Below are positions 47,006 through 55,654 of a DNA stretch of 64,000 nucleotides, piece after piece. The position numbers were made by a program, and so were the translations under genes. The notes under the pieces were generated by a model. It was not told the origin of the DNA and did not search any database. It saw only the letters and a list, made by a program, of their open reading frames with translations. The first letter of the stretch is position 1, and each line of letters starts with the position of its first letter. Source of the DNA: Planctomycetota bacterium (GTDB taxonomy: Bacteria; Planctomycetota; Planctomycetia; Planctomycetales; Planctomycetaceae). Location of the stretch: positions 124,001 to 188,000 of the forward strand of contig JAURQH010000031.1 in the NCBI GenBank assembly GCA_030836185.1, given 5' to 3'.

Positions 47006-47965
47006 ATGGCGATCGGAGAGTTAAGCGGATATCAAATGGGGCAGGCCACTCGTGATGCGTTTGGAGACGCTTTGGCAGCTTTGGGAGATGAGTTTCCCGC
47101 CCTCGTGACTGTTGATGGCGATGTTGGAAACTCGACTCGTACAGAACCCTTTGCACTGAAGTACCCCGAGCGCGGCTTCAACGTCGGTATTGCCGAAAGC
47201 AATATGGTGAGTGTTGCGGGTGGGTTGGCCGGTGCCGGGAAAATTCCGGTTGTCGCAAGCTTTGCATGTTTTCTGCTCAACAATGCGTTTGATCAGATTC
47301 GCATGTCGGTCGCTTTTCCAAATCAAAACGTCAAATTGGTTGGTACTCACGCTGGCATCTCGATTGGTGAAGACGGTCCTTCGCAAATGGGAATCGAAGA
47401 TGTTGCCTTGGCATGTTCCATGCCCGGTGTGGCTGTGATGGTTCCTGCTGATGCTGTGACAGCGAAAAAAGCGACCCGGGCGATGGTCGAACATCAGGGC
47501 CCAACTTACCTGCGCCTGGGACGCCCTAATGTTCCTGCCTTGTATGACGATAGTGTCGATTTTCAGATTGGAAAATCAATCACCCTCAAAGAGGGCAGTG
47601 ATGCGACAATTATTGCCAATGGACTTATGGTTTCGATTGCGGCGGATGCTGCCAAGATCCTGAGTGATGAAGGAATCAATGTTCGTGTTATTGATATGCA
47701 CACCGTGAAACCGATTGATCGTGAAGCTGTTGTGTCAGCCGCCAAGGAGACGGGTTGTATCGTCGTTGCAGAAGAACATTTGCATCATGGTGGACTCGGT
47801 TCGGCTGTGGCTCAGGTGGTGAGTGAAGAACATCCAGTCCCTATGGGATATGTCAATGTCGGTGATTGTTACGCCGAGAGTGGTGACCCGATGGGGCTTT
47901 TGGAAAAATATGGATTAACGGCAGAGAAAATTGCCTCTACCGTCAAAGCCGTAAAGGCTCGCTGA
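47006..47965 (+). CDS. Transketolase, C-terminal (pyrimidine-binding) subunit
   Basis: A 319-residue protein matching the second half of transketolase. It shows GNSTRTEPFALKYPERGFNVGIAE, the GISIGEDGPSQMGIEDVAL loop with the acidic residues that contact thiamine, and a C-terminal swivelling domain (VRVIDMHTVKPID, VVAEEHLHHGGLGSAV). It lies 87 bases after the first subunit gene and completes the enzyme. Confidence 0.92.
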   Translation: MAIGELSGYQMGQATRDAFGDALAALGDEFPALVTVDGDVGNSTRTEPFALKYPERGFNVGIAESNMVSVAGGLAGAGKIPVVASFACFLLNNAFDQIRMSVAFPNQNVKLVGTHAGISIGEDGPSQMGIEDVALACSMPGVAVMVPADAVTAKKATRAMVEHQGPTYLRLGRPNVPALYDDSVDFQIGKSITLKEGSDATIIANGLMVSIAADAAKILSDEGINVRVIDMHTVKPIDREAVVSAAKETGCIVVAEEHLHHGGLGSAVAQVVSEEHPVPMGYVNVGDCYAESGDPMGLLEKYGLTAEKIASTVKAVKAR

Positions 47966-48049
47966 ATTCCGAAGTTGGTTGACAGCGTTACATTCTCGTT
48001 CGAATGAGTTGGCGTCCCCTTTCGCCTTGTGGAAATGTGGTAAGATTTC

Positions 48050-49138
48050 GTGATTTCGTATCGGTCGTTTCGGAATACCGACCCTCCCCGATTGGTCAAG
48101 CTCTGGCATGAATGTCAGCTCGGTCGGGGAGCCGCTGACGGTCTTCGTTCAGACGCCTTTGAAGCAGTCAATTTCCATAAAACGTATTTTGACGCGCAGG
48201 GGCTCATTCTGGCTTTCGATGAAGATACGGGTGAGGCCATTGGCTTTGTCCATGCAGGATTTGGCACTCAGGAAGATGGGACAGCTCTTGATTATCGAGT
48301 CGGTGTTGTTTGCGTCATCATGGTGCATCCCGAATATCGCCGAAAAGGTGTCGGACGAGAGTTGTTGAGACGTGCCGAGTCTTATCTCATTGTGAAAGGT
48401 GCGACAGAAATACGAGCGGGTTCCGCTCCACCTCACGACCCGTTTTACATGGGGCTCTATGGTGGAACAAAACCTGCAGGTTTCCTGGAGTCTGATCCCG
48501 AGTCGAGACCTTTTATTGAAGCTTGCGGGTACGCGGAACACGAGCAACGAAACATTTTCTTCCGGGATTCAGAAAATAGCTCTGCTCCCATGAATATGAA
48601 GATCATGGATCTTCGCCGACGTATGCAGCTCGCAGTGACTGATCGTCTCCCAGACAGATCGTGGCGTAATGCGATTCGATACGGGAATCTGGATTATATT
48701 CGTTTTCTGTTACAGCCAAAAAACGGAGAATCTCCGGTCGCTGGTGTGACTATTATCGGGTTGGATTTCTATCTCCCGAAGTGGAACAGGCGCGTTGTCG
48801 GGATGACAGATGTGTTTGTTGTCGACGACCATCGAAAGCAATCGGTTGGCCAGACGTTAATTACCGAGGTGTGCAAGCGACTGAAAGATGAATTGATCAC
48901 AGGCGCGGAAGCTCATGTTCGCGCTCTGGATGAAGCGGGCAACAAACTCCTGAAATCGGCGGGTTTCTATCAGGTTGATACGGGAATCGTCTTTCATCGA
49001 AAGATTGACGAGTTCGAGAGTTCAACCGTGAAACATCTTGTGGAAAGCGAGCAGGCGAACGAAGCGACTGAAAAGCCAGAGCGTTCAGTGTCTGATACAA
49101 CTTTTGAAATGGATGCCTACAATCCAGACGACTTATGA
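48050..49138 (+). CDS. Tandem GNAT-domain acetyltransferase
   Basis: A 362-residue protein with two GNAT folds. The first has the acetyl-CoA loop VHPEYRRKGVGRELLRRAE near residue 90. The second has VFVVDDHRKQSVGQTLITEV near residue 265, where Q replaces one of the usual R/G residues, so it may be weaker. Two-domain plans like this occur in mycothiol-synthase-like proteins. The substrate is unknown. Start is a GTG at 48050 with weak ribosome site, so the exact N-terminus is uncertain. The last 40 residues are polar and probably disordered. Confidence 0.75.
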   Translation: MISYRSFRNTDPPRLVKLWHECQLGRGAADGLRSDAFEAVNFHKTYFDAQGLILAFDEDTGEAIGFVHAGFGTQEDGTALDYRVGVVCVIMVHPEYRRKGVGRELLRRAESYLIVKGATEIRAGSAPPHDPFYMGLYGGTKPAGFLESDPESRPFIEACGYAEHEQRNIFFRDSENSSAPMNMKIMDLRRRMQLAVTDRLPDRSWRNAIRYGNLDYIRFLLQPKNGESPVAGVTIIGLDFYLPKWNRRVVGMTDVFVVDDHRKQSVGQTLITEVCKRLKDELITGAEAHVRALDEAGNKLLKSAGFYQVDTGIVFHRKIDEFESSTVKHLVESEQANEATEKPERSVSDTTFEMDAYNPDDL

Positions 49139-49157
49139 TGTCCTTCACAGAGACTTG

Positions 49158-49625
49158 TTAATCAACAACTTCCTGTACCCAGCGGATTTGCGATTTGTCG
49201 AGTTTGCTTTCTTGGAGAGCTTCCTCGAGTGCTCTTTCTGCTGAGAATAGAGAGGATCGTTTTCTCGATACTTGAACGAGAATACCGTCTTCGTTTCCGG
49301 CCATGTTGGGGGCGGTGTCCGAGATTTCGTCCAGTGTCATTGGCGATCTCTTTCCATCTTGCTGCGTTACCAGGTAGGTTTCTCCATCAATTACGATATC
49401 AAGAATTCCTTGAGTGCTCGTTGTGTTCGATGAAGTTGTGAGGTTGTTTGGTGAATTCTCTGAGGCGGCGTTGATCTCTATGTCTGATATGCCGTCTCCA
49501 TCGCCGTCACCGTTTCCAAATCCGGGGAACAAACCGCCGATCATCGAGAGTAATGCTCCGGCAGCAGCGATGATGACTCCACCTGCAATCAGTTTTCGAT
49601 TTGAGACCGCTTTATTGGCAGCCAT
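49158..49625 (-). CDS. Small membrane-anchored protein with ExbD-like C-terminal segment
   Basis: A 155-residue protein. A single membrane helix (KLIAGGVIIAAAGALLSMIGGLF) is followed by a Gly/Asp run (GNGDGDGDG), a Ser/Thr/Asn linker and a 75-residue domain (VIDGETYLV...MTLDEI...ILVQVSRKRSS...LEEALQESKLDKSQIRWVQEV). The strand-helix order resembles the periplasmic domain of ExbD/TolR-type proteins, but the proton-binding Asp of the helix is absent. Third gene of a unit with ExbD-like and ExbB-like genes, five bases after the stop of the former. Confidence 0.6.
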   Translation of the reverse strand: MAANKAVSNRKLIAGGVIIAAAGALLSMIGGLFPGFGNGDGDGDGISDIEINAASENSPNNLTTSSNTTSTQGILDIVIDGETYLVTQQDGKRSPMTLDEISDTAPNMAGNEDGILVQVSRKRSSLFSAERALEEALQESKLDKSQIRWVQEVVD

Positions 49626-49630
49626 GATTT

Positions 49631-50455
49631 TTACTCCTGTGATTCGAGAGAGAGTTTGAGTTCTCCCAGATAGCCGAGATCTCGATGGTAGTATCTTGTT
49701 TGACCACCCGATTCGAGTGTGAGTTCGCGAAAAACGTCATCAAGTAAAACGCGAAAATCATCACGTTGTCCACGGGTGAGTTGTTCGTCAATAAACCCAG
49801 ACAGAACAATGACCAGGCTTTTGGGTTGTGGACGAGAACGAAGATATGCCTTTAGTTCTCGCTGAAAGTTCTCAATTTTATTGATCGTCCATTCCTGTCG
49901 ATCTTCGTTGGCCCGGAAAACGACATTGGAAGAAATGCTTCCTGCCGCATCGTCGAGGAAAAATTCCCAAATGTCACAGCGTTTGAGCAGCTCATGATAG
50001 GAGACGGCGTGTTGAATGGCTTCTCCGCTCGACTGCTCCCGGAGTTCTTCGATAGCTTTTCGGAAGTTATCATCCTTGGCCAGTTCACTTTTAGAAATCA
50101 TCTGGTCCACCATCTCTGGTGAGACTTTCAATGCCTGATTGATAAATTCCGCGAGAAGCTGCCGTTGAGTCTTTAGGTCTTGTAGAAGTTGGTCATTTAC
50201 GTTTTGAGCTTGTTGCAGAGATTCGATTTGAGTCTCTGCCAGCGCGAGTTCCATTTCGACCTTCTGTCGGCGTGCAAGTTCTGCGTCAGCCGTCGAGGTC
50301 GCTTCTTGTTGGATTTGTCGTGCTTCTTTGTCGAACCATGCCTCCTGTTTTGCGCCAGCTTGTCGGACTTCCATATATTGCGCAAAAATAATGATCAGTA
50401 ATAAGTCGAGCAGAGGGGTCAGTTGAAAGACCGTACGGCGAGATCGTAAGCTCAT
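49631..50455 (-). CDS. ExbD/TolR/MotB-like protein with coiled coil
   Basis: A 274-residue protein. The N-terminal motif VFQLTPLLDLLLIIIFAQY carries the transmembrane Asp expected for proton flow in ExbD, TolR and MotB proteins. Residues about 35-105 form a likely coiled coil (Glu/Gln/Leu-rich, ETQIESLQQAQNVNDQLLQDL). The C-terminal domain has SLVIVLSGFIDEQLTRGQRDD, of unclear family, not the OmpA-type peptidoglycan domain. Its ATG overlaps the stop of the ExbB-like gene (ATGA), so they are coupled. It probably works as the stator partner of the ExbB-like channel. Confidence 0.7.
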   Translation of the reverse strand: MSLRSRRTVFQLTPLLDLLLIIIFAQYMEVRQAGAKQEAWFDKEARQIQQEATSTADAELARRQKVEMELALAETQIESLQQAQNVNDQLLQDLKTQRQLLAEFINQALKVSPEMVDQMISKSELAKDDNFRKAIEELREQSSGEAIQHAVSYHELLKRCDIWEFFLDDAAGSISSNVVFRANEDRQEWTINKIENFQRELKAYLRSRPQPKSLVIVLSGFIDEQLTRGQRDDFRVLLDDVFRELTLESGGQTRYYHRDLGYLGELKLSLESQE

Positions 50456-51123
50456 GCGGTCTCCTTGTCACTACTTAAGATTAGTTCGTGTTTGACTCGC
50501 GAAACCATTTCTCGAACTTGAAAGCGATTCTCTGACACTCTAAAAAATGCCGGCTCGACCAGGCTGTTGACGAACATCAGCAAAATGCCGCAGACAAGTC
50601 CGGCAAACGTGGACCAAATGGCTTCGCCAAAACGACCAACAATTGCTTCCACGCCTGTGATCGTTGCGGCTGCATCGGCCGGTTGCTGAAGAGCAGCGCC
50701 AATGGCCAAGATTGTGCCGAGTACTCCAAGGAGTGGGTAGGCATCGATCATGTTTCTGGCCATGTTATAATTCGTTTCAAAAAACATCGAATGTAAATAC
50801 GAGCGTTTCTCGTCGAGGACATTGATGCGTTGTTTGAGACTCTCACGTTCAGCACTTTGGTCGGAGTGTCGTAAAATATCATTCACATCAGACAGAAAAG
50901 CATCCGCTTGTTCGGTCAAATGACCTCGCCGGTCGAGAACACTGCGATGTTTCAGCCCACGGGTGAAGTCATCGAGTGTACCGACAATTCCGTGTAGGTC
51001 GCGTCTTGACCAGATACGCAGGACGAGAAACAGAAACAGATGCGCTGCGAATAAACCACCGATAATCTGTGTTGAGAGACCGGAAATTTGATTGATCAGG
51101 TCATTCATATCGTCATCGATCAT
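50452..51123 (-). CDS. MotA/TolQ/ExbB-type proton channel protein
   Basis: A 223-residue membrane protein. The first helix (IIGGLFAAHLFLFLVLRIW) is followed by a cytoplasmic helical loop, then the signature region AYPLLGVLGTILAIGAALQQP and IWSTFAGLVCGILLMFVNSLVEP, typical of the ExbB/TolQ pair of membrane helices with a GxLGT-type motif and a conserved Thr. It would form a proton-driven motor with the ExbD-like protein. No TonB or OmpA-type partner lies in the window. The start may be five residues later (MNDLINQ). Confidence 0.8.
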   Translation of the reverse strand: MIDDDMNDLINQISGLSTQIIGGLFAAHLFLFLVLRIWSRRDLHGIVGTLDDFTRGLKHRSVLDRRGHLTEQADAFLSDVNDILRHSDQSAERESLKQRINVLDEKRSYLHSMFFETNYNMARNMIDAYPLLGVLGTILAIGAALQQPADAAATITGVEAIVGRFGEAIWSTFAGLVCGILLMFVNSLVEPAFFRVSENRFQVREMVSRVKHELILSSDKETA

Positions 51124-51227
51124 AAATGTGTGAAATTGCGCATGTTCTCAGTCATCATACACGCTGGATGAGAGGGCTGTGTGATGTACTTGTTCTTACG
51201 AGAGAAAACGGAGATAAGATGAGGCTA

Positions 51228-51881
51228 TTATACGACTGTTGCCGGTTTTTCATTTCTTTCAACCACAAAAAAACCGCTTTCCGCCCTGATATTGGCCAGC
51301 CAAGCACGTTCGACCGCATTTCCTCGAATGATGGGCATTTCTTTCAGAATATGAAGCCCTAGCTCGTCCACCAGATCGCGGAAGTCATACAGTGACATAA
51401 AGTGCAGATTGGGAGTGTTGTACCAAGCATATGGGAATGCATTGGTGACAGGCGTTCGCCCTGATTTCAAAATTTGAAGGCGAATCTTCCAGTTGGCAAA
51501 ATTGGGGACCACAATGATCGCTCGACGGGCAATCCGCATCATCTCGGTGAGGAGCTTGTTTGGATGCCGCACTTCCTGCAAAGTTTCTGAAAGAATCGCC
51601 CACTCAAAACTGTCATCGGGAACATCGCTCAAGTTTTCATCCAGATCGATGTTGAGCATCGGCAAGCCTCGGCTGAGTCCGGTGGTAAAGTTTTGGTAAT
51701 CGAGTTCGACCCCGAGAACTGAACAGTCGAGGTCATCGCGGAGTTTTGACAGCAAACGACCATTTCCGCATCCGAGATCGATCACGCGACTGTTACGTGG
51801 AATCTCGCGCAGGATGATCTCATCGACGAAGACGTCGGCAGGATCTGGCATGGCGTAGCGTCGCGAAGCAGCCACGGTCAC
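51228..51881 (-). CDS. metW: MetW-like SAM-dependent methyltransferase
   Basis: A 217-residue class I methyltransferase-fold protein. It has VIDLGCGNGRLLSKL (SAM loop), VLGVELD, DSFEWAILSETLQEVRHP and the MetW-type VPNFANWKIRLQIL...GRTPVTNAFPYAWYNTPNLHF pattern. MetW acts with MetX in methionine synthesis in several bacteria; metX is not in this window, so the role is inferred from similarity. Its start is a GTG at 51881 that overlaps the pgsA stop (GTGA); an internal ATG (MPDPADVF) is an alternative. Confidence 0.8.
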   Translation of the reverse strand: MTVAASRRYAMPDPADVFVDEIILREIPRNSRVIDLGCGNGRLLSKLRDDLDCSVLGVELDYQNFTTGLSRGLPMLNIDLDENLSDVPDDSFEWAILSETLQEVRHPNKLLTEMMRIARRAIIVVPNFANWKIRLQILKSGRTPVTNAFPYAWYNTPNLHFMSLYDFRDLVDELGLHILKEMPIIRGNAVERAWLANIRAESGFFVVERNEKPATVV

Positions 51882-52543
51882 TGATCTCCTTGAGAGTTTT
51901 CGACAGATGCACTTGCAGAGTTGGCCTGTTGGGAAGCGGCTTTGGCCAATTCCTGAGCAGCTCGAAGGACATAGGAGAGACCGCTCCAGGCTGTGAACAG
52001 CGTGACTCCCCAGAGAATGACGTCTCTGGCGAGGATCAGGTTCGTGGCGGTTTGAAGAACTTCAGGCAGTGCCAGAAATCCAAGAGCCGTCGTGACGGCA
52101 ACGCATTGGCCGATCATTTTGATTTTACCGACCCAGTTTGCCGAAAAATCGAGTCCCATTTGCTCCATGAGTCCGCGTAAGGTTGAGACGAACATTTCTC
52201 GTCCAACCACAATGGTGGCCATCCAGGCATTGACGCCGGAAGTTGGTTCACCGATGAGGAAAATGAAAGATCCACAGACGATAATTTTATCGACGAACGG
52301 ATCAAGAATTCGACCGAGGATTGTAATTTGCCCAAGCTTGCGTGCGTAGTAACCATCCAGAAAGTCAGTGGAAGCCGCGACAACAAACAGGATTGTGGAT
52401 GTCCACCATAGCCCGCCCCAATAGATCAAGCCGAACAGCACCACTGACAGGATCAAGCGTGTCAACGTGATGAAGTTGGGGAGATTGAGAGCCTCGCGAT
52501 CCAGAAAACCGGTTGGCGGTGGCGTGGAACTGCTTGTTGACAT
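51878..52543 (-). CDS. pgsA: CDP-diacylglycerol-glycerol-3-phosphate 3-phosphatidyltransferase
   Basis: A 221-residue membrane enzyme of phosphatidylglycerol synthesis. The CDP-alcohol phosphatidyltransferase signature is complete: DFLDGYYARKLGQ...GRILDPFVDK near residues 60-85, with the metal-binding aspartates. Several membrane helices follow. It starts directly after the rimO stop (TAGATG), and its CDP-diacylglycerol substrate is the product of CdsA encoded at 18.6-19.5 kb. Confidence 0.92.
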   Translation of the reverse strand: MSTSSSTPPPTGFLDREALNLPNFITLTRLILSVVLFGLIYWGGLWWTSTILFVVAASTDFLDGYYARKLGQITILGRILDPFVDKIIVCGSFIFLIGEPTSGVNAWMATIVVGREMFVSTLRGLMEQMGLDFSANWVGKIKMIGQCVAVTTALGFLALPEVLQTATNLILARDVILWGVTLFTAWSGLSYVLRAAQELAKAASQQANSASASVENSQGDQ

Positions 52544-53983
52544 CTAGGCAAAATCCTCTGCATCTGGCTCGACATCATCATCGAGGGAGACAGTCGCGAT
52601 GAGGTCATAATCTTCGAAACCGACAATCTCTGCGGAAACCATCTGTCCCGGTTGTAAATTCTCGCCGTGTAAATAGACAACGCCGTCAATTTCAGGGGCG
52701 TCCGCATAGGTGCGGCCAACCCAGACACCTTCTTCATCGGTCGCTTCATCGATGATCACGTCGAGTTCATAACCGACCAGCGATTCGCCAAATTCGAACG
52801 CGATGGATTGTTGCAGTTCCATCAACCGCTCACGGCGTTCTTCTTTAATGTCTTCAGGAATATGATCTTCAAGTTTGACGGCAGGGGTGCCAGGTTCGAC
52901 TGAGTAAGAGAAGACTCCCATCCGTTGAAAACGTGTTTCTTCGACGAACTGACACAGTTCTTCAAATTGCTCGTCGGTTTCTCCGGGGAAACCTGTGATA
53001 AATGTGGTTCGTAACACCAGATTCGGAACGCGTTCACGAAGTTTGTCGACAAGCTCACGTGTTTGTTGGCCATTGACCCGACGTTGCATTCGCTTCAGCA
53101 TGGTGCCATTGATGTGTTGCAGCGGCATATCGAGGTAGGGAATGATTTTGCTGGATGAGGCAATGGTGTCGATTAAATGGTCGGAGAAATTAACCGGGTA
53201 AAGATACATCAGGCGAATCCAGTCAATTCCCTCCACCTGTTCCAGTTCTTTGAGCAATTCCACCAAACGGACTTCCCCGTACAGATCGAGTCCGTAGTAG
53301 GTTGTGTCTTGTGCCACGAGAATTAATTCACGTACTCCATCGGCAACAAGTTCTTTCGCTTCTTCAATGACCATCTCGATCGGTTTTGTGATGTGCTTGC
53401 CACGCATTTTGGGGATTGCACAAAACGTGCATGTGCGGTCGCAGCCTTCGGAGATCTTCAAGTAGGCGAAGTGTTCGGGAGTGATTCTCAACCGAGCACG
53501 GTCGTCCATTGCCTTAACTGGGGCAGGTCGGAAAAGTTCGCGCTGTTCGTTGAGTCCGCCAATGAGACGGTCGGCCACTTTGTTAATCTCATCACGGCTG
53601 AAGACGCCCAAAATATGGTCGATTTCTGGGATTTCGTCCCTGAGACTTGGCCCCATGCGTTCAGGGAGACAGCCGGCTACAATGACACCTCTTGTTTTGC
53701 CTTGTCGTTTCAGTTCCAGCATGTCATGAATCACAGATTTAGATTCCTGACGAGAACTTTCAATGAATCCGCACGTATTGACAATGACGAAGTCCGCCCC
53801 TTCGGGATCGGAAACGAGTGTGTATCCGTCAATCGCAAGCGTTCCCAGCATTTTTTCGCTGTCAACGAGATTTTTAGGACACCCGAGGCTTACAAATGCG
53901 TAAGTACCACGAGAATTCTCGGGAGCTTCCGGCATTTGCAGGGTCGGCTCGGCGGTGTCAGAGATGATGGGAAGTTGCGTCAT
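52544..53983 (-). CDS. rimO: Ribosomal protein S12 methylthiotransferase RimO
   Basis: A 479-residue radical-SAM enzyme that adds a methylthio group to Asp in ribosomal protein S12. It has the N-terminal MTTase domain (VSLGCPKNLVDSE, NTCGFIESSRQES), the radical-SAM cysteines CDRTCTFCAIPKMRG near residue 181, and a C-terminal TRAM domain. Start could be at 53983 or 16 residues later. It heads the rimO-pgsA-metW run. Confidence 0.93.
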   Translation of the reverse strand: MTQLPIISDTAEPTLQMPEAPENSRGTYAFVSLGCPKNLVDSEKMLGTLAIDGYTLVSDPEGADFVIVNTCGFIESSRQESKSVIHDMLELKRQGKTRGVIVAGCLPERMGPSLRDEIPEIDHILGVFSRDEINKVADRLIGGLNEQRELFRPAPVKAMDDRARLRITPEHFAYLKISEGCDRTCTFCAIPKMRGKHITKPIEMVIEEAKELVADGVRELILVAQDTTYYGLDLYGEVRLVELLKELEQVEGIDWIRLMYLYPVNFSDHLIDTIASSSKIIPYLDMPLQHINGTMLKRMQRRVNGQQTRELVDKLRERVPNLVLRTTFITGFPGETDEQFEELCQFVEETRFQRMGVFSYSVEPGTPAVKLEDHIPEDIKEERRERLMELQQSIAFEFGESLVGYELDVIIDEATDEEGVWVGRTYADAPEIDGVVYLHGENLQPGQMVSAEIVGFEDYDLIATVSLDDDVEPDAEDFA

Positions 53984-54104
53984 GATCGGGTGTTAGTGAA
54001 GGTAGGCGACTTGAAAATCGGGCGAATTTGGTCTCTCTCAATTCTAACCGACCAATTCCGTGATCGATAGGGAGATACACGATTGCAAAACTCAGTCGGC
54101 CCTA

Positions 54105-54134
54105 CAAAAAAAAGCGTGGCTTGTAAGCCACGCT
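54105..54134 (-). terminator. Rho-independent terminator of the Tyr/Gly-rich exported gene
   Basis: AGCGTGGCTT (54113-54122) pairs with AAGCCACGCT (54125-54134) across two bases. On the minus strand it is followed by a T run (A run at 54106-54112 on the plus strand). It lies 40 bases beyond the stop of the exported gene and separates it from rimO. Confidence 0.88.
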
Positions 54135-54173
54135 CTGTGTGTACTCTGAAATCGTCAATAATCGGTCTGCCGT

Positions 54174-55043
54174 TTACTTCACAGGCCGAGAGTCGCTGAC
54201 AATCGTTAATGATTGAGTGGGGACAACCCGGACTGTCCGTCGAACTACCAAAGGGCGACTCTTGGTAAGTTGTTGTCGCGAAGGGACTACAACGGGGGAA
54301 GATCGCCAAGTGATTTTCTGCTCGAGATGGCGTGTTGGTACAAACTGGGCACTGTTCCGTGGAGTGATTGGTTTTGGGAGGTCCAAGTTGAACTGATCGA
54401 TTGGCAGGGCTGCCGGATTGGCATCAAGCGGGACCAGTGGATTGGTTTCATTCGCGGGAGTCTCTCCTTCGGCGGGAGTTTTAAAGCTTTCAGTCCCCAG
54501 TCCGCCCGGAAATGAATCATCAACGCCTCCGTTGTCTGGGGGAACACTCGGACGAAATGCGGGATCATCCATTGGAGGCATATCGTTTTCGTCGTAAGTG
54601 CGTGGGACGTTTCCGTTGTCGGTCGGAGGTGTGTCGGGTGTTGGCTTGAGAGGTTGATTGGTGGTGACACCACAGTTGCCGGTCGCGCATCCGCTGTTCC
54701 CACAGGGGGAAGGGCAGCCGCAATTGTTGCCGTAGGGAGTATATGCGGCTCTGTATCTGTTCAATCGGAACGGGGCAAACAGATCGAAGCGAGGCCCGGG
54801 TACCAGAGGAGCAAACGGGTTGTTGCCGTAGCTGCCGCCGCCATAATACGATGTGTACGATCCGTTGCCGCAACAGGCCCCACCTGATGGTGCGTAGTTG
54901 GAATACCCACCGCCGTAATAGGATGTCGAGGGACCGTAAAAGGTCGTGTAACTGTTGGAATACCATTGAGCGTCACTGGTCACACCAAAGAAGGCGATCA
55001 GTGATGCAAAGGTTACCAGACTGAAGAATTTGTGGGAAAACAT
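54174..55043 (-). CDS. Exported Tyr/Gly-rich and Cys-containing protein of unknown function
   Basis: A 289-residue protein. The signal peptide is MFSHKFFSLVTFASLIAFFGVTSDA. The next 110 residues are low-complexity, rich in Tyr, Ser, Gly and Asn (TSYYGGGYSNYAPSGG, GSYTSYYGGGSYG), with a cysteine block (CGCPSPC, CATGNCG). The middle is Pro/Asp/Gly-rich, and the end is basic and Val-rich (VVRRTVRVVPTQSLTIV). It may be a structural surface or matrix protein; no family was recognised. It has its own terminator and a long upstream region. Confidence 0.7.
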   Translation of the reverse strand: MFSHKFFSLVTFASLIAFFGVTSDAQWYSNSYTTFYGPSTSYYGGGYSNYAPSGGACCGNGSYTSYYGGGSYGNNPFAPLVPGPRFDLFAPFRLNRYRAAYTPYGNNCGCPSPCGNSGCATGNCGVTTNQPLKPTPDTPPTDNGNVPRTYDENDMPPMDDPAFRPSVPPDNGGVDDSFPGGLGTESFKTPAEGETPANETNPLVPLDANPAALPIDQFNLDLPKPITPRNSAQFVPTRHLEQKITWRSSPVVVPSRQQLTKSRPLVVRRTVRVVPTQSLTIVSDSRPVK

Positions 55044-55654
55044 AGGTTTACCTCGTGATATCAGGTCATCTCAGGGTTGGCATCGGGAAAGAGGTTTCAG
55101 ATGTATCTATCTGACTCTGTTTGGTGGAGACTGTCAATAATTCCTCAGCGCGCGGAGAGAATCTGTCGAAGTCTCTCCCCAATCATAGCGATTGTTCGGG
55201 TTAGGTAGTTCTGGAGAACCACATTGAGAATGTTCACATGGTGTATTTGTGATTCTCATGAGGAGGAACTTTGCGTATCAGTATCGAGAATAAATCTTCT
55301 CAGTTGGTGTGCGTCTCTAAATGCTTACACCATAGTTATTATTACACTTTTGATGAGCGAAAAGTCGAACGCATACTGGTTGATTCCCAGTGCCAAGAAA
55401 AGATAAAAAGAGTCCCCTCCCGTTGCCTACCATTCTGCGCATTGGCGTGTAAGATAACCTCAGGAAGCAGTGATGATGTCGCGACTTCCGTCGGAAATTG
55501 TAACTTGGGATCTCTTGATGGGATTTCGGGTTGCACCTTGAATGGCGCTTTCGATATTCAATCCGACATTGGTGACCCGAATTAACACGGGTAAACTCAA
55601 GCCTTTACAGGCTTTATAATTATCTCCTCCGTTTCGAAGAGGAATCGGTTCGGA
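55044..55654. other. Long divergent intergenic region with a hairpin and candidate promoter
   Basis: About 610 bases between the Tyr/Gly-rich exported gene (-) and nqrA (+). An imperfect hairpin lies at 55225-55258: TGAGAAT...CACA pairs with TGTG-ATTCTCA around a nine-base loop and a three-base bulge. It is followed by AGGAGG. A perfect TATAAT at 55615-55620, 35 bases before nqrA, is a candidate -10 box; AAGCCT-ttac-AGGCTT (55599-55614) just before it is a small dyad. A 104-codon TTG-start frame from 55271 is doubtful. Confidence 0.4.

Noticed and set aside
53393-54070. 225-codon plus-strand frame opposite rimO
   Set aside because: Lies opposite the radical-SAM region and has no features of its own.
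55271-55585. 104-codon TTG-start frame before nqrA as a gene
   Set aside because: AGGAGG is well placed, but a TTG start, lack of a signal or motif and position in a regulatory region make it too weak to list as a gene; kept only as a finding.
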